From Bacillota bacterium (GTDB taxonomy: Bacteria; Bacillota; Clostridia; Christensenellales; SZUA-584): DNA of 21,043 nt. The position numbers were made by a program, and so were the translations under genes. The DNA lies in assembly GCA_023436525.1 (NCBI GenBank), contig JAEZIW010000172.1:1-21043 (forward strand), given 5' to 3'. The notes under the pieces were generated by a model. It was not told the origin of the DNA. It worked only from the letters and a program-made list of their open reading frames with translations, and did no database searches. Numbering within the stretch: position 1 is the first letter of the stretch; each line of letters begins with the position of its first letter. Shown here piece after piece: positions 13,373 to 21,043 of this stretch.

Positions 13373-14919
13373 AAACGAAGATGTTTAACAAGCTGACCGG
13401 AAAAGTGTTTCACAGCGTGCGAACGCGCATGATTCTTGTTTATGTGCTAACGACTGTGCTTATGAGCATCACAAGTGTGTTCATTCTTGTGATTTCCGGA
13501 AACCTGATTACGCAAATGGACGACATGTTTTCCGCAAACGTTCAGATTGAAGAATTCATGGGAACAATGCAGAAGGTTGATGCGAATCTCGCGAAGTATT
13601 TGAGCAGCGACGATTCTGACAGCCTGCTTGACTATTACAGAACAAGAGATGTATTGCATGAGCAGGCAGGCCGGATGTTCGATGCAAAGCGGGGTAATTA
13701 CGATCAGGACGACTTGATTTACAGAGACATTGCCAACATGGTGGAGTCATATATTGACAAGACAGATATGGCGGTTAGCAACAAACAGCTTGGCGATGCC
13801 GATCAATACATTACTCATTATTCCGCAGCCAATGAGATTGCGGATTATATTAAGACCTATGCGGATCGGCTCAATTTAAGCAAGGTGAGAATGAACACCA
13901 CGCAATATCTGGGTATGGCTGATGATCTAAAGACATTGAGCTTCACCAATATCATTTTGATTGTTAGCGTGATACTGCTCAACATCATTATGATTACGAA
14001 CATGACATACAAAATGACGCACCCGATTATAAAACTCGCGTCGTCGGCGGAAGAGATATCCACCGGCAATTTTGATATCGAAGATATTGAGGTGGCGTCA
14101 AAAGACGAGATCAGCATTATGGCGGGTGCCTTTAATGCCATGAAGCACAGCATAAAAGAATACATCAGCGAGCTTCATGACAAAGCGGATACCGAATCGC
14201 AGCTGCTCGAACAGCAAATCGAGAATCTGAAAATTCAGTCACTGCTGGTGGATGCGCAAATCAAGGCATTGCAAATGCAGATCAATCCGCATTTTTTGTT
14301 TAATACGCTCAATGCCGGTATGCAGCTTGCCATGCTGGAAGGGGCCGAGCGTACATCCAGCTTTCTTGATGATATATCGAAAATGTTCCGCTACAATGTA
14401 AAAGGCTTAAACCGCAAGGTGAAGCTCAAGGAAGAGATCGATTCTGTGCGTGCTTACAGCAATCTGATTTATGTGCGGTTTGGCGATATTATTAAATTCA
14501 ACTACAACATCGATTGCAGCGTGCTTGATATTGATGTGCCGCCGCTGATTATTCAGCCGCTTGTTGAAAATGCGACGATTCACGGCATCGGCAATTTGGA
14601 GCAGGGTGGTACGATTTCTATTTCAATTGAAAATGATGAGGACTGCGTGCGCATTTCAATTGAGGACGATGGGATAGGCATGAACGAAAGCACAAAGCAA
14701 AAGATACTGGATTGTGAACTGTTCGACAGCGAAAAATCGGGGCATACCACGGGAATCGGTATTGCGAATGTTGTGCAAAGGCTGCGGCTGTTTTTCGGCG
14801 TTGAAGATGTTATTGAGATTAACAGCAGCCCAAACCACGGAACTGAGATTATACTGAAAATTCCGCTTTATTCGAATTATAAAATATCGGCGGAAGAGGA
14901 GAATGGCCAAAATGTATAG
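13369..14919 (+). CDS. LytS/YesM-type sensor histidine kinase
   Basis: This 516-aa protein has a first membrane helix at about residues 20-43, an extracellular helical sensor region (about 44-190), a second membrane helix (about 191-213) and a HAMP linker (about 211-264). A coiled segment leads to a His_kinase domain with the phosphorylated His308 in MQINPHFLFNTLNAGMQ. The ATPase domain follows, with N-box PLVENATIHGIG (Asn401), DDGIGM at 433-438 and TTGIGIANVVQRL. This is the family that pairs with AraC-type response regulators. It overlaps the binding-protein gene upstream by 4 bp (ATGA) and the regulator gene downstream by 17 bp. Signal input is likely by contact with the anchored binding protein encoded just before it. 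Confidence 0.95.
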   Translation: MKTKMFNKLTGKVFHSVRTRMILVYVLTTVLMSITSVFILVISGNLITQMDDMFSANVQIEEFMGTMQKVDANLAKYLSSDDSDSLLDYYRTRDVLHEQAGRMFDAKRGNYDQDDLIYRDIANMVESYIDKTDMAVSNKQLGDADQYITHYSAANEIADYIKTYADRLNLSKVRMNTTQYLGMADDLKTLSFTNIILIVSVILLNIIMITNMTYKMTHPIIKLASSAEEISTGNFDIEDIEVASKDEISIMAGAFNAMKHSIKEYISELHDKADTESQLLEQQIENLKIQSLLVDAQIKALQMQINPHFLFNTLNAGMQLAMLEGAERTSSFLDDISKMFRYNVKGLNRKVKLKEEIDSVRAYSNLIYVRFGDIIKFNYNIDCSVLDIDVPPLIIQPLVENATIHGIGNLEQGGTISISIENDEDCVRISIEDDGIGMNESTKQKILDCELFDSEKSGHTTGIGIANVVQRLRLFFGVEDVIEINSSPNHGTEIILKIPLYSNYKISAEEENGQNV

Positions 14920-16489
14920 TCTGATGGTGTTTGACGACGAACAAATCGTCATAGAATCGGTTAAGCACATCGTGGATAATGAATTCACGAATATCCAGGT
15001 GACACAGACGGCGCGCTCAGGCCGGGAAGCGATAGAAAAGGTGCGGCTGGAACGTCCGGATATCATTTTGACGGATATTCGGATGCCGGGCATTAACGGC
15101 CTTGAAGCCGTCAAGGAGATTAAGAAAATACACCACAATATCAAATTCATCATCATGTCGGTGTATGAGTATTTTGAGTTTGCACAGCAGGCTGTGGAGC
15201 TCGGTGCCTGCGAATATTTAACCAAGCCGGTTAATCGCACGCGGCTGGTGGAAACGCTGGAACGCATTGCGCGCGAGCTGGATGAGGAGAAACGCAAATT
15301 CGATCAGGAATTGGAGACTAAAGAGAAGCTTGATAAAATGCTTTCGGTTTTAGAGCACAGTTTTATTTATTCATTGCTGCTTTCTCAGGAAGCGGATATT
15401 GGCCGCTATAAAGAGCTTTTTGATATTCAATGCGAAACAGGCTACATATTTATTTTAACTTTCGGCGAGCGATCTTATCAGGAACAAGGCGTGGCTTTGG
15501 GAGAAAGTGTTCAAAATCAAAAATTCTATACGTTTTTCAGAGACAGCCTCAAATACAAAAGCAAATGCATTGTGGGGCCGGTGATGCTTGATCGCGTCGT
15601 GGTATACGTGGCGCAAAGCGTTGAAGATGAATACACACAGCGTGTGGCGGCCATCTCAAACATTGAAAACATTGTCAGAAAAATTGAGCACAAGTACAAT
15701 ATGAAATTCAAGGTGGGAATCGGTAAAATCCACTCGGACAGAGATATTCTCATTTCGTATCAAGAAGCTTTAAAAGCGCTCAACCATACGGAAGGACAGA
15801 AAATCATTCATATTGACGACATCGCGCCGAACATTTCCACAATGGGGTTTGAGATGTTCGCAGAGGAAAACAGACTGATAAAGGCCATTGAAAAAGGAGA
15901 CGCGCAACTTTGTCTTTCCATCTTGACGGATATGTTCAATAAGTATGATAATATTATGGAACAAGAAGGTGTTCGCAACAGACTTATTGAAATAGTTATT
16001 GTGGCACATCGCTTGGCCATGGAAAGCGGCGTGGAGAACGACAAGTGCATTGAATACTCCGATTACTTGTCTCAGCTGCTTGGATGCACCTCCCGGCTGG
16101 CGTTTGAGCAGATGCTGATTGAAAAAATCGGCGGCATCGCGCGCCGCATCAGCCGGTCGAAAGAAAAAACCATCGGCTTTATTGTGGACAAAGCCAACAA
16201 GATCATTGGTGAACGCTTCAATCAGGAACTGACACTTGATGATATCTCTAAAGAGCTTTACATAAGCCCGCAGTATTTCAGCAGGCTTTACAAACAGGAA
16301 ATGGGCACAAACTTCATAGAAAAGCTGACAGCCGTACGTATGGAAAACGCAAAGAGACTGATGAAAAGCGGTGAGTTGTCAATAAAAGAAATATGCTATA
16401 TGTCGGGATACAGCGACCCCAATTACTTCAGCAGACTTTTTAAAAAATTTGAAGGCGTATCTCCGTCAACCTACCAGAAGCAAATTTAA
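14903..16489 (+). CDS. YesN-type response regulator with AraC DNA-binding domain
   Basis: This 528-aa protein has an N-terminal receiver domain with acidic pair Asp11-Asp12 (VFDDEQ), phosphoacceptor Asp58 (ILTDIRMPG) and Lys108 (YLTKPVN). A poorly conserved middle region of about 290 residues follows, then a C-terminal AraC/XylS domain (about 425-528) with two helix-turn-helix motifs, LTLDDISKELYISPQYFSRLYK and LSIKEICYMSGYSDPNYFSRLFK (given in parts). It should be phosphorylated by the preceding kinase and activate sugar-uptake promoters. Two starts are possible. ATG 14903 is almost on top of the AGAGGAG ribosome binding site; ATG 14912, in frame three codons on, is about 10 bases from it and may be the real start. 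Confidence 0.95.
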   Translation: MAKMYSLMVFDDEQIVIESVKHIVDNEFTNIQVTQTARSGREAIEKVRLERPDIILTDIRMPGINGLEAVKEIKKIHHNIKFIIMSVYEYFEFAQQAVELGACEYLTKPVNRTRLVETLERIARELDEEKRKFDQELETKEKLDKMLSVLEHSFIYSLLLSQEADIGRYKELFDIQCETGYIFILTFGERSYQEQGVALGESVQNQKFYTFFRDSLKYKSKCIVGPVMLDRVVVYVAQSVEDEYTQRVAAISNIENIVRKIEHKYNMKFKVGIGKIHSDRDILISYQEALKALNHTEGQKIIHIDDIAPNISTMGFEMFAEENRLIKAIEKGDAQLCLSILTDMFNKYDNIMEQEGVRNRLIEIVIVAHRLAMESGVENDKCIEYSDYLSQLLGCTSRLAFEQMLIEKIGGIARRISRSKEKTIGFIVDKANKIIGERFNQELTLDDISKELYISPQYFSRLYKQEMGTNFIEKLTAVRMENAKRLMKSGELSIKEICYMSGYSDPNYFSRLFKKFEGVSPSTYQKQI

Positions 16490-16501
16490 GGGAGGTTTTT
16501 C

Positions 16502-17545
16502 ATGAAAAGAATCACAGTGGTTGCGATGGTGCTGCTGATGCCGTTATTGTTTGGCTGCCAATCCGCCCAAGTCTATAAGAACGACGACGGTGTTATTAAG
16601 ATTGGATTTATGACAGATACGATGACGGTGGAAAGATGGGCCAGAGACAGGGACATTTTCGTCAAAAAGGCGGAGGAACTGGGAGCCACCGTGACAGTGC
16701 AAAATGCGTACGAAGACAGTGAACGTCAAAAGAAAATCGGAAAAGAAATGATCGATGAGGGCGTGGATGTTTTGGTGGTGGTTGCATACGATAAAGATTC
16801 GCTGTCGGATTTGGTGAAGTACGCTCAAAGTCAAAACGTTAAATTCATTGCATACGACAGGCTGATCATGAATGCCGATGTGGATCTTTACATCTCGTTC
16901 AACAATTATTCGGTGGGCCAGCTTATGGCGCAAAAGGCGGTGGAAAATGTCCCGAAGGGCAACTATCTGATTCTTAACGGCCCTGAAACCGATAACAATG
17001 TCTCAATGATCAACAGTGCCTGCAGCGAGGTATTGGAACCGTATGTCAGTGCCGGTGATATTAAAATTGTGGGCAAAACGTTTATCGATGCCTGGCGCGA
17101 TGAAGTGGCATATGAATATGTCAGTGAGAAAATTGGCGAGGGGGTACACATTGACGCAATTATAGCGGGGGATGACAGGCTTGCGGAAGGCGCCATTAAC
17201 GCGTTAAGTGAAAACCGGTTGGCCGGCAGTGTGTATGTAACCGGGCAGGATGCGGAGCTTGGGGCGTGTCAGCGGATAGTGGAAGGAACGCAGCAAATGA
17301 CGGTGTATAAGCCGATCGGCGTGCTGGCAGAGGGGGCCGCCGAGATTGCCGTGAAAATGGCGTTGGGCGAAAAACTATCGAATGCGGGCACAATTAACGA
17401 CGGGACGTATGATGTGCCGTATATCGTATACGAGCCCACACCGGTGACGCGTGAAAATATCAACGATGAGATCATCAAAGGCGGGTTTTACACGATTGAG
17501 CAAGTGTACAAGAACGTGTCCGACAAAAGCCTTTGGCCAAAATAA
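16502..17545 (+). CDS. xylF: XylF-like xylose-binding lipoprotein
   Basis: This 347-aa protein starts with a lipoprotein signal ending MPLLFGCQS (Cys at residue 19). The mature part follows E. coli XylF closely from memory of that sequence: IGFMTDTMTVERWARDRDIFVKKAEELGA, EGVDVLVVVAYD, KFIAYDRLIMNADVDLYISFNNYSVGQLMA, PKGNYLILNGPETDNN, YVTGQDAELGACQRI and GTQQMTVYKPIGVLAEGAAEIAV (conserved blocks, quoted in parts). It probably binds D-xylose outside the membrane. GGGAGG lies about 8 bases before the ATG, and only 12 bases separate it from the regulator gene, so it belongs to the sensory operon. No ATPase or permease gene follows; it may feed MmsAB or the sensor instead of its own transporter. 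Confidence 0.92.
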   Translation: MKRITVVAMVLLMPLLFGCQSAQVYKNDDGVIKIGFMTDTMTVERWARDRDIFVKKAEELGATVTVQNAYEDSERQKKIGKEMIDEGVDVLVVVAYDKDSLSDLVKYAQSQNVKFIAYDRLIMNADVDLYISFNNYSVGQLMAQKAVENVPKGNYLILNGPETDNNVSMINSACSEVLEPYVSAGDIKIVGKTFIDAWRDEVAYEYVSEKIGEGVHIDAIIAGDDRLAEGAINALSENRLAGSVYVTGQDAELGACQRIVEGTQQMTVYKPIGVLAEGAAEIAVKMALGEKLSNAGTINDGTYDVPYIVYEPTPVTRENINDEIIKGGFYTIEQVYKNVSDKSLWPK

Positions 17546-17550
17546 AAAAC

Positions 17551-17590
17551 AGCAGGCCGATACTGAAATCGTGTCGAGCCTGCTTTTTTG
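17551..17590. terminator. Bidirectional terminator between converging operons
   Basis: AGCAGGC (17551-17557) and GCCTGCT (17578-17584) form the outer stem, with GATAC/GTGTC pairing further inside. A-rich sequence precedes it and a T-run follows, so it can serve both the sensory operon and the converging lacI-type gene. Confidence 0.88.
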
Positions 17591-17596
17591 TACCGT

Positions 17597-19837
17597 TTAA
17601 TGAGACATCAGTGCGGTCAGATCTTTATGAAGTGCCGACATCGCTGTATCGGTTGGTGTGTTATGCTGCAAAATATCCATGATGTGCTTGTAAATAAATG
17701 CTTCAATCACGTTAACCGGCACCAATGAACCGTCCGGCTTTCGGACGGATTTACGCTGAACATTGCCGGGATACGATTTGTAGATCAGCGGCAGCCACGG
17801 GTAGTGATTGGCCAGTTCGTCGTTTGTGTAAACGTTCTTCAAAGGAGACTGACCGTCGAGAATTGTGAAGTATTTGCTCATATCCGAATCGCACGTCCAT
17901 GCAATAAACTCAAGAGCTGCCGAAGGGTCTTGATTGGTGGAAGGCACCGCCAGCCCCCAGCTGCCGAGCACGGAATGGTTTCCGGGCAGATTGGCATAGC
18001 CGATTTTACCGATGATCTTCGATTTTGCAATGTTGTTGACATCCGCAATAAACGCCGCGAAACTCACCAACATCGCGATCTTTCCGAGATAAAAGTCCTC
18101 GACAGTTTTTTCGACGTTATAAGAAAGCGTTTGAGGCGGCGCATATTTGAACGCCTCGATAAGGCTGTTGACACTCTTTTTGAATGCTGACGTGGTGACG
18201 AGCGGGTTCCCGTCGTCATCGAACACGCTGGTGTTGTAAGCCCAAACGCGCGACAGCAGCTCGGGCAGCAGATGCGCGTTGTTTCGTGCCGAGAAGGCGG
18301 TTCCATAATCCACCGGAGACAGCGGGTTAATTGACTTTGTAAAAAAGCTGCTGATGACATTGAACTCAAACCAGGTTCTCGGCACACGAAGCTTCGTTCC
18401 GTATTTTTTTTCAAACAGCTCGCACAGCCTCGGGTTTTCAAATAAATCACGGCGATAGAGCAAAAATTGCGGGCCAAACAGAAACGGTATACCGAAGTAA
18501 CGGCCATCTGTCTTGCCGACTTTCTCCGCAAGGCCGTCAAGGAAAACGGATTTATCGATGAAGCTTGACTTGATATGATCGCTGATATCCATTAGAACAT
18601 TCTCTTCCACCAGAATATCCAGCCACGGGTTATCATACATACACACATCAAAGCCCGAAAGATAATCTTTATCCATGAGCCTTGAAAGCAGTTCGCCGTG
18701 CTCGCACAACGTCACATCCACGTCTATACCGGTTTTTCGCGTAAAGACGGAATGGGTGCGGATAATACCGTGCGCGTTGGGCGAATCGAGAAACAGAACG
18801 CGCAGCGTTTTCTCAATCGGTTTGCGCGGGCTGACCGGTGCCTTGCTCGCTTCGAAAAGATTCTTGCCTATGATTTTGTCGTTGAGAATGATCTGCTGTT
18901 TCTCGAACATTAACGGGCTGTCGATATTGTTAAGCAGCAATTTTGCGGCCTTTGTTCCTAAATAATAGGCCGGCCGCATGGTAAATATGATGTTGTTGTA
19001 TTTCAGGATGCTCGACAGCGTTTCCTGACCGATCGACACCATGACCATGTCATCATACAGCGAAATGCCGGCGAGATAGGCCGCCTGCTCCAAACCGTTG
19101 GTTAGCAGCTGAGATGTGGAGATCACAGCCTGCGGCGAATAATCCTGAAAAAGCGATATGCCGGTACGGAAGGCTTCTTCTTTGGTCATATTGATGTGAC
19201 GAATCAGATTGGGGTCGGTCTCAACATGGCGTTCATGGAAGAAGTCGCGGTAGGCCTTTGCATATTTTTGTTCACAGGAGAAGTGCTCCTGCCCGGCCAC
19301 CAGCGCAATTTTGGTGCAGCCGTTGTCATACAACTGGTTTAACAGATAAGTCATTGTTTCATATTGGTTGAAGGAAACGTAATTCGAATCGTATGAGGTG
19401 ACTTTTCTGTCGATGAAAAGCATAGGGATGTCGGTTAAGTTATCATAAAAAGCGTGCTCTTTCAGACAAGACATGATAATGAGCCCGCCGACGTTTTTTC
19501 TGAGCAGGTTGTTCACAATGGCGGTTTCGGTTTCGGGGACATCACCGGTCAGTGAAAGATTGACATAATAGCCGGCTTTTTTAAACTCGGCTTCAATACC
19601 TTCAAATATATAGCTGTAATAATGCTCCGAAGTGTTTGGCAGTACAACACCGATTTCCATATTGCTGTTGGAACGAAGATTTTTCGCGTATGGATTGGGT
19701 CTGTAATTCAGCTCGTCAATTGCTGCTTTAATTCTGTCGGCTGTATCAGCCATCACATGCTTGGCTCCGGTTAAGTAATTGGATACAGTGCCGACAGAAA
19801 CCCCGGCGAATTTTGCCACATCTTTTATTGTGCTCAT
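17597..19837 (-). CDS. LacI-family regulator fused to an ABC solute-binding domain
   Basis: This 746-aa protein has three parts. A LacI helix-turn-helix and hinge occupies residues 1-60 (TIKDVAKFAGVSVGTVSNYL, then YRPNPYAKNLRS). A LacI-type sugar-sensing domain spans about 60-328 (IGVVLPNTSEHYYSYIFEGI, NVGGLIIMSC, PMLFIDRKV, FTMRPAYYLGTKAAKLLL). A family-1 extracellular solute-binding fold spans about 343-746: VFTRKTGIDVDVT, GIPFLFGPQFLLYRRDLFE, VPRTWFEF, GKIAMLVSFAAF and WGLAVPSTNQDPSAALEFIAW. There is no signal peptide, so the whole protein should be cytoplasmic and the second sugar-binding module probably acts as an extra sensor. The frame is open throughout, so this is a true fusion and not two genes. 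A GAGGCGG ribosome binding site precedes the ATG. It is divergent from a sugar ABC transporter gene, with LacI-type operators between them. Confidence 0.92.
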   Translation of the reverse strand: MSTIKDVAKFAGVSVGTVSNYLTGAKHVMADTADRIKAAIDELNYRPNPYAKNLRSNSNMEIGVVLPNTSEHYYSYIFEGIEAEFKKAGYYVNLSLTGDVPETETAIVNNLLRKNVGGLIIMSCLKEHAFYDNLTDIPMLFIDRKVTSYDSNYVSFNQYETMTYLLNQLYDNGCTKIALVAGQEHFSCEQKYAKAYRDFFHERHVETDPNLIRHINMTKEEAFRTGISLFQDYSPQAVISTSQLLTNGLEQAAYLAGISLYDDMVMVSIGQETLSSILKYNNIIFTMRPAYYLGTKAAKLLLNNIDSPLMFEKQQIILNDKIIGKNLFEASKAPVSPRKPIEKTLRVLFLDSPNAHGIIRTHSVFTRKTGIDVDVTLCEHGELLSRLMDKDYLSGFDVCMYDNPWLDILVEENVLMDISDHIKSSFIDKSVFLDGLAEKVGKTDGRYFGIPFLFGPQFLLYRRDLFENPRLCELFEKKYGTKLRVPRTWFEFNVISSFFTKSINPLSPVDYGTAFSARNNAHLLPELLSRVWAYNTSVFDDDGNPLVTTSAFKKSVNSLIEAFKYAPPQTLSYNVEKTVEDFYLGKIAMLVSFAAFIADVNNIAKSKIIGKIGYANLPGNHSVLGSWGLAVPSTNQDPSAALEFIAWTCDSDMSKYFTILDGQSPLKNVYTNDELANHYPWLPLIYKSYPGNVQRKSVRKPDGSLVPVNVIEAFIYKHIMDILQHNTPTDTAMSALHKDLTALMSH

Positions 19838-19865
19838 TGTATTCCGCCTCTGATAAATTCAATAC

Positions 19866-19894
19866 ATTATAAAATATAAAAAAACAAAAATCAA
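19866..19894 (-). promoter_or_regulatory. Candidate promoter of the LacI-SBP fusion gene
   Basis: On the minus strand TTGATT (19894-19889), a 17-bp spacer and a perfect TATAAT (19871-19866) predict a start near 19859. The palindrome at 19904-19915 lies just upstream of the -35. Confidence 0.6.
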
Positions 19895-19903
19895 CAGATT
19901 TAA

Positions 19904-19915
19904 TGAAACGTTTCA
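19904..19915. promoter_or_regulatory. LacI-type operator 1
   Basis: TGAAACGTTTCA is a perfect 12-bp palindrome with the central CG typical of LacI/GalR-family operators. It lies next to the lacI-type promoter. Likely bound by the divergent LacI-SBP fusion protein (inference). Confidence 0.75.
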
Positions 19916-19970
19916 AAAATAATCATTATTAATAGATAATAAGCAAAACAAACGCAAATATTGTCGGAAT

Positions 19971-19982
19971 TGAAACGATTCA
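19971..19982. promoter_or_regulatory. LacI-type operator 2
   Basis: TGAAACGATTCA matches operator 1 at 11 of 12 bases. Its centre is 67 bp from that of operator 1 and it ends 22 bp before the -35 of the transporter promoter. Two sites at this spacing could allow looping between the divergent promoters. Confidence 0.7.
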
Positions 19983-20004
19983 AAAGAAATTTAAATGAAT
20001 ACAA

Positions 20005-20032
20005 TTGACTTTTTTTCTGGATGCTTTATAAT
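20005..20032 (+). promoter_or_regulatory. Promoter of the second sugar ABC transporter
   Basis: TTGACT (20005-20010), a 16-bp spacer and TATAAT (20027-20032) give a near-consensus promoter with a start near 20039 and a leader of about 97 bases. Confidence 0.75.
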
Positions 20033-20135
20033 TTGTTTAGCAATAAAGAATATCAAAATGATGCAAATGCCATTACAGCAGAAATACCGAACTTAATACA
20101 AATTAGATTTTCAATGAGACGAAAGGATAACAATC

Positions 20136-21043
20136 GTGGCTGAAGTATTGCTTGAAATGACCGGTATTCAAAAGTACTTTCCAGGTGTTCACGCTTTGGA
20201 CAACGCTGCTCTTAGCGTGAACAAAGGTGAGGTGCTTGCACTCGTGGGAGAAAATGGGGCAGGCAAATCAACGCTGATGAAGGTGCTGTCGGGTATTTAT
20301 AAAAAGGACGGCGGCTCGATCAAATTCCGGGGCAATGAGGTAGAGCCGACAGACCCAAGACACGCTCAGACGCTCGGCATAGGTATCATTCATCAGGAAC
20401 TGAATCTGATGCCGCATCTGACGGTTGCTCAAAATATCTTTATCGGCAAGGAGCCGACAAAGGGACTGTTTATTGACCAAAGCTCTGAAAACAAGCAAGC
20501 CAAGGAGATGCTTTCGGCACTGAACATAGACATTGACCCGTCTATTAAAGCCGGCAGGCTGACGGTGGCGATGCAGCAGATGGTTGAAATCGCCAAAGCG
20601 CTCTCGTATAACAGCGAGCTGTTGATTATGGATGAGCCGACAGCGGCATTAACCGAAAGTGAAATTCAGGAGCTGTTTAAAGTCATCCGCGATTTGCGGG
20701 ATAAAGGACACGGCATCATCTATATTTCGCATCGTTTGGATGAACTGCCGCAAATCAGCGACCGTATTACCGTTATGCGTGACGGCCAATATGTGGGCAC
20801 TGAGGAAACCAAGGCGGTGACCAAGGAAAAAATCATCAGCATGATGGTGGGACGCACGATTTACGAAAAGCCCAAATCGCACAGCACGGTTGAAGCAGAT
20901 GCGCCCGTTGTTTTAAAAGTTGAAAACTTAATAGCCAATAACGTCAAAAATGTCTCGTTTGAGCTGAGAAAAGGCGAGATACTTGGATTCGCCGGCCTGA
21001 TGGGGGCGGGGCGCACTGAGACCATGCGCGCTCTGTTTGGGGC
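20136..21043 (+). CDS. Sugar ABC transporter ATP-binding protein (cut by window edge)
   Basis: The GTG at 20136 is preceded by AAAGGA (20122-20127) at good distance and opens a frame of 302 codons to the window end. Domain 1 has FPGVHALDNAALSVNKGE, Walker A GENGAGKST, GIIHQELNLMPHLTVAQNIFIG, signature LTVAMQQMVEIAKAL, Walker B LLIMDEPTAAL and ISHRLDEL. The second domain begins near residue 265 and reaches its degenerate Walker A, GLMGAGRTE. It belongs to the ribose/xylose/galactose (CUT2) importer ATPases, related to mmsA but a separate gene. The sugar cannot be told from the ATPase. Permease and binding protein genes probably follow outside the window. Control by the divergent LacI-SBP protein is likely. 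Confidence 0.94.
   Translation, partial: MAEVLLEMTGIQKYFPGVHALDNAALSVNKGEVLALVGENGAGKSTLMKVLSGIYKKDGGSIKFRGNEVEPTDPRHAQTLGIGIIHQELNLMPHLTVAQNIFIGKEPTKGLFIDQSSENKQAKEMLSALNIDIDPSIKAGRLTVAMQQMVEIAKALSYNSELLIMDEPTAALTESEIQELFKVIRDLRDKGHGIIYISHRLDELPQISDRITVMRDGQYVGTEETKAVTKEKIISMMVGRTIYEKPKSHSTVEADAPVVLKVENLIANNVKNVSFELRKGEILGFAGLMGAGRTETMRALFG

Noticed and set aside
14656..15297. Minus-strand open frame of about 213 codons
   Set aside because: It overlaps the kinase and response regulator genes on the other strand and has a Ser-rich shadow composition.
17597..19837. Two separate genes (lacI and a solute-binding protein) joined by error
   Set aside because: The frame is continuous through the linker near residues 328-343, and there is no signal peptide or ribosome binding site at the start of the second part.
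19904..19982. Catabolite (cre) sites for CcpA
   Set aside because: The 12-bp TGAAACGTTTCA form lacks the 14-bp cre spacing. A LacI-type operator for the adjacent regulator fits better, though cross-recognition is not excluded.
1..21043. CRISPR arrays, tRNA or rRNA genes
   Set aside because: No regularly spaced direct repeats of 25-40 bp, no cloverleaf with TTCGA-type arms and no conserved rRNA words were seen.

Overview
The window looks like chromosomal DNA from a low- to mid-GC Gram-positive anaerobe, most likely a member of the Clostridia. This is inference from strong AGGAGG-type ribosome binding sites, SigA-like promoters (TTGACW/TATAAT), lipoprotein sugar-binding proteins, a YesM/YesN-type two-component pair and a clostridial-type XylFII-LytS-YesN arrangement. 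I cannot name a species. Most of the window concerns sensing, importing and using monosaccharides, above all xylose, flanked by chemotaxis and cyclic-di-GMP genes.

Layout. (1) 1-1313, minus strand: a methyl-accepting chemotaxis protein (cut by the window edge) and a CheW adaptor, overlapping by 4 bp. Upstream of cheW is a perfect 18-bp palindrome, and a TetR-family regulator (1588-2178) is divergently placed, so it probably controls this pair. (2) About 2270-3752: an IS110-family insertion sequence. Its non-coding left end folds into hairpins like a bridge RNA (seekRNA), and three stretches of that RNA match the proposed element ends and the right flank. A decayed partial copy of the same non-coding region lies just to its left. 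(3) 3922-5688: a membrane-anchored GGDEF-EAL protein. (4) 5881-7197: xylose isomerase, closed by a strong terminator. (5) 7597-11652: a chvE-mmsA-mmsB multiple-monosaccharide ABC transporter operon with a hairpin between the binding protein and ATPase genes. (6) 11845-17545: a five-gene sensory operon: an unrecognised 183-aa protein, a membrane-anchored sugar-binding protein (XylFII-like), a LytS/YesM-type histidine kinase, a YesN-type AraC response regulator and a XylF-like lipoprotein. (7) 17597-19837, minus strand: a 746-aa LacI regulator fused to a complete-looking ABC solute-binding domain. It is divergent from (8) 20136-window end: the ATPase of another sugar ABC transporter. Two LacI-type operators lie between them.

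How the genes may work together (inference): extracellular xylose and related sugars bind the anchored XylFII-like protein, which signals through the kinase to the AraC-type regulator. That regulator probably activates sugar uptake through ChvE-MmsAB and perhaps XylA, which converts xylose to xylulose. The LacI-solute-binding fusion, which has no signal peptide, probably senses cytoplasmic ligands and governs itself and the neighbouring second transporter.

The points most worth attention are the partly readable IS110 bridge RNA, the LacI-SBP fusion regulator with its operators, the extended xylose-sensing operon with an unknown first gene, and the TetR/palindrome control of a chemotaxis gene pair.
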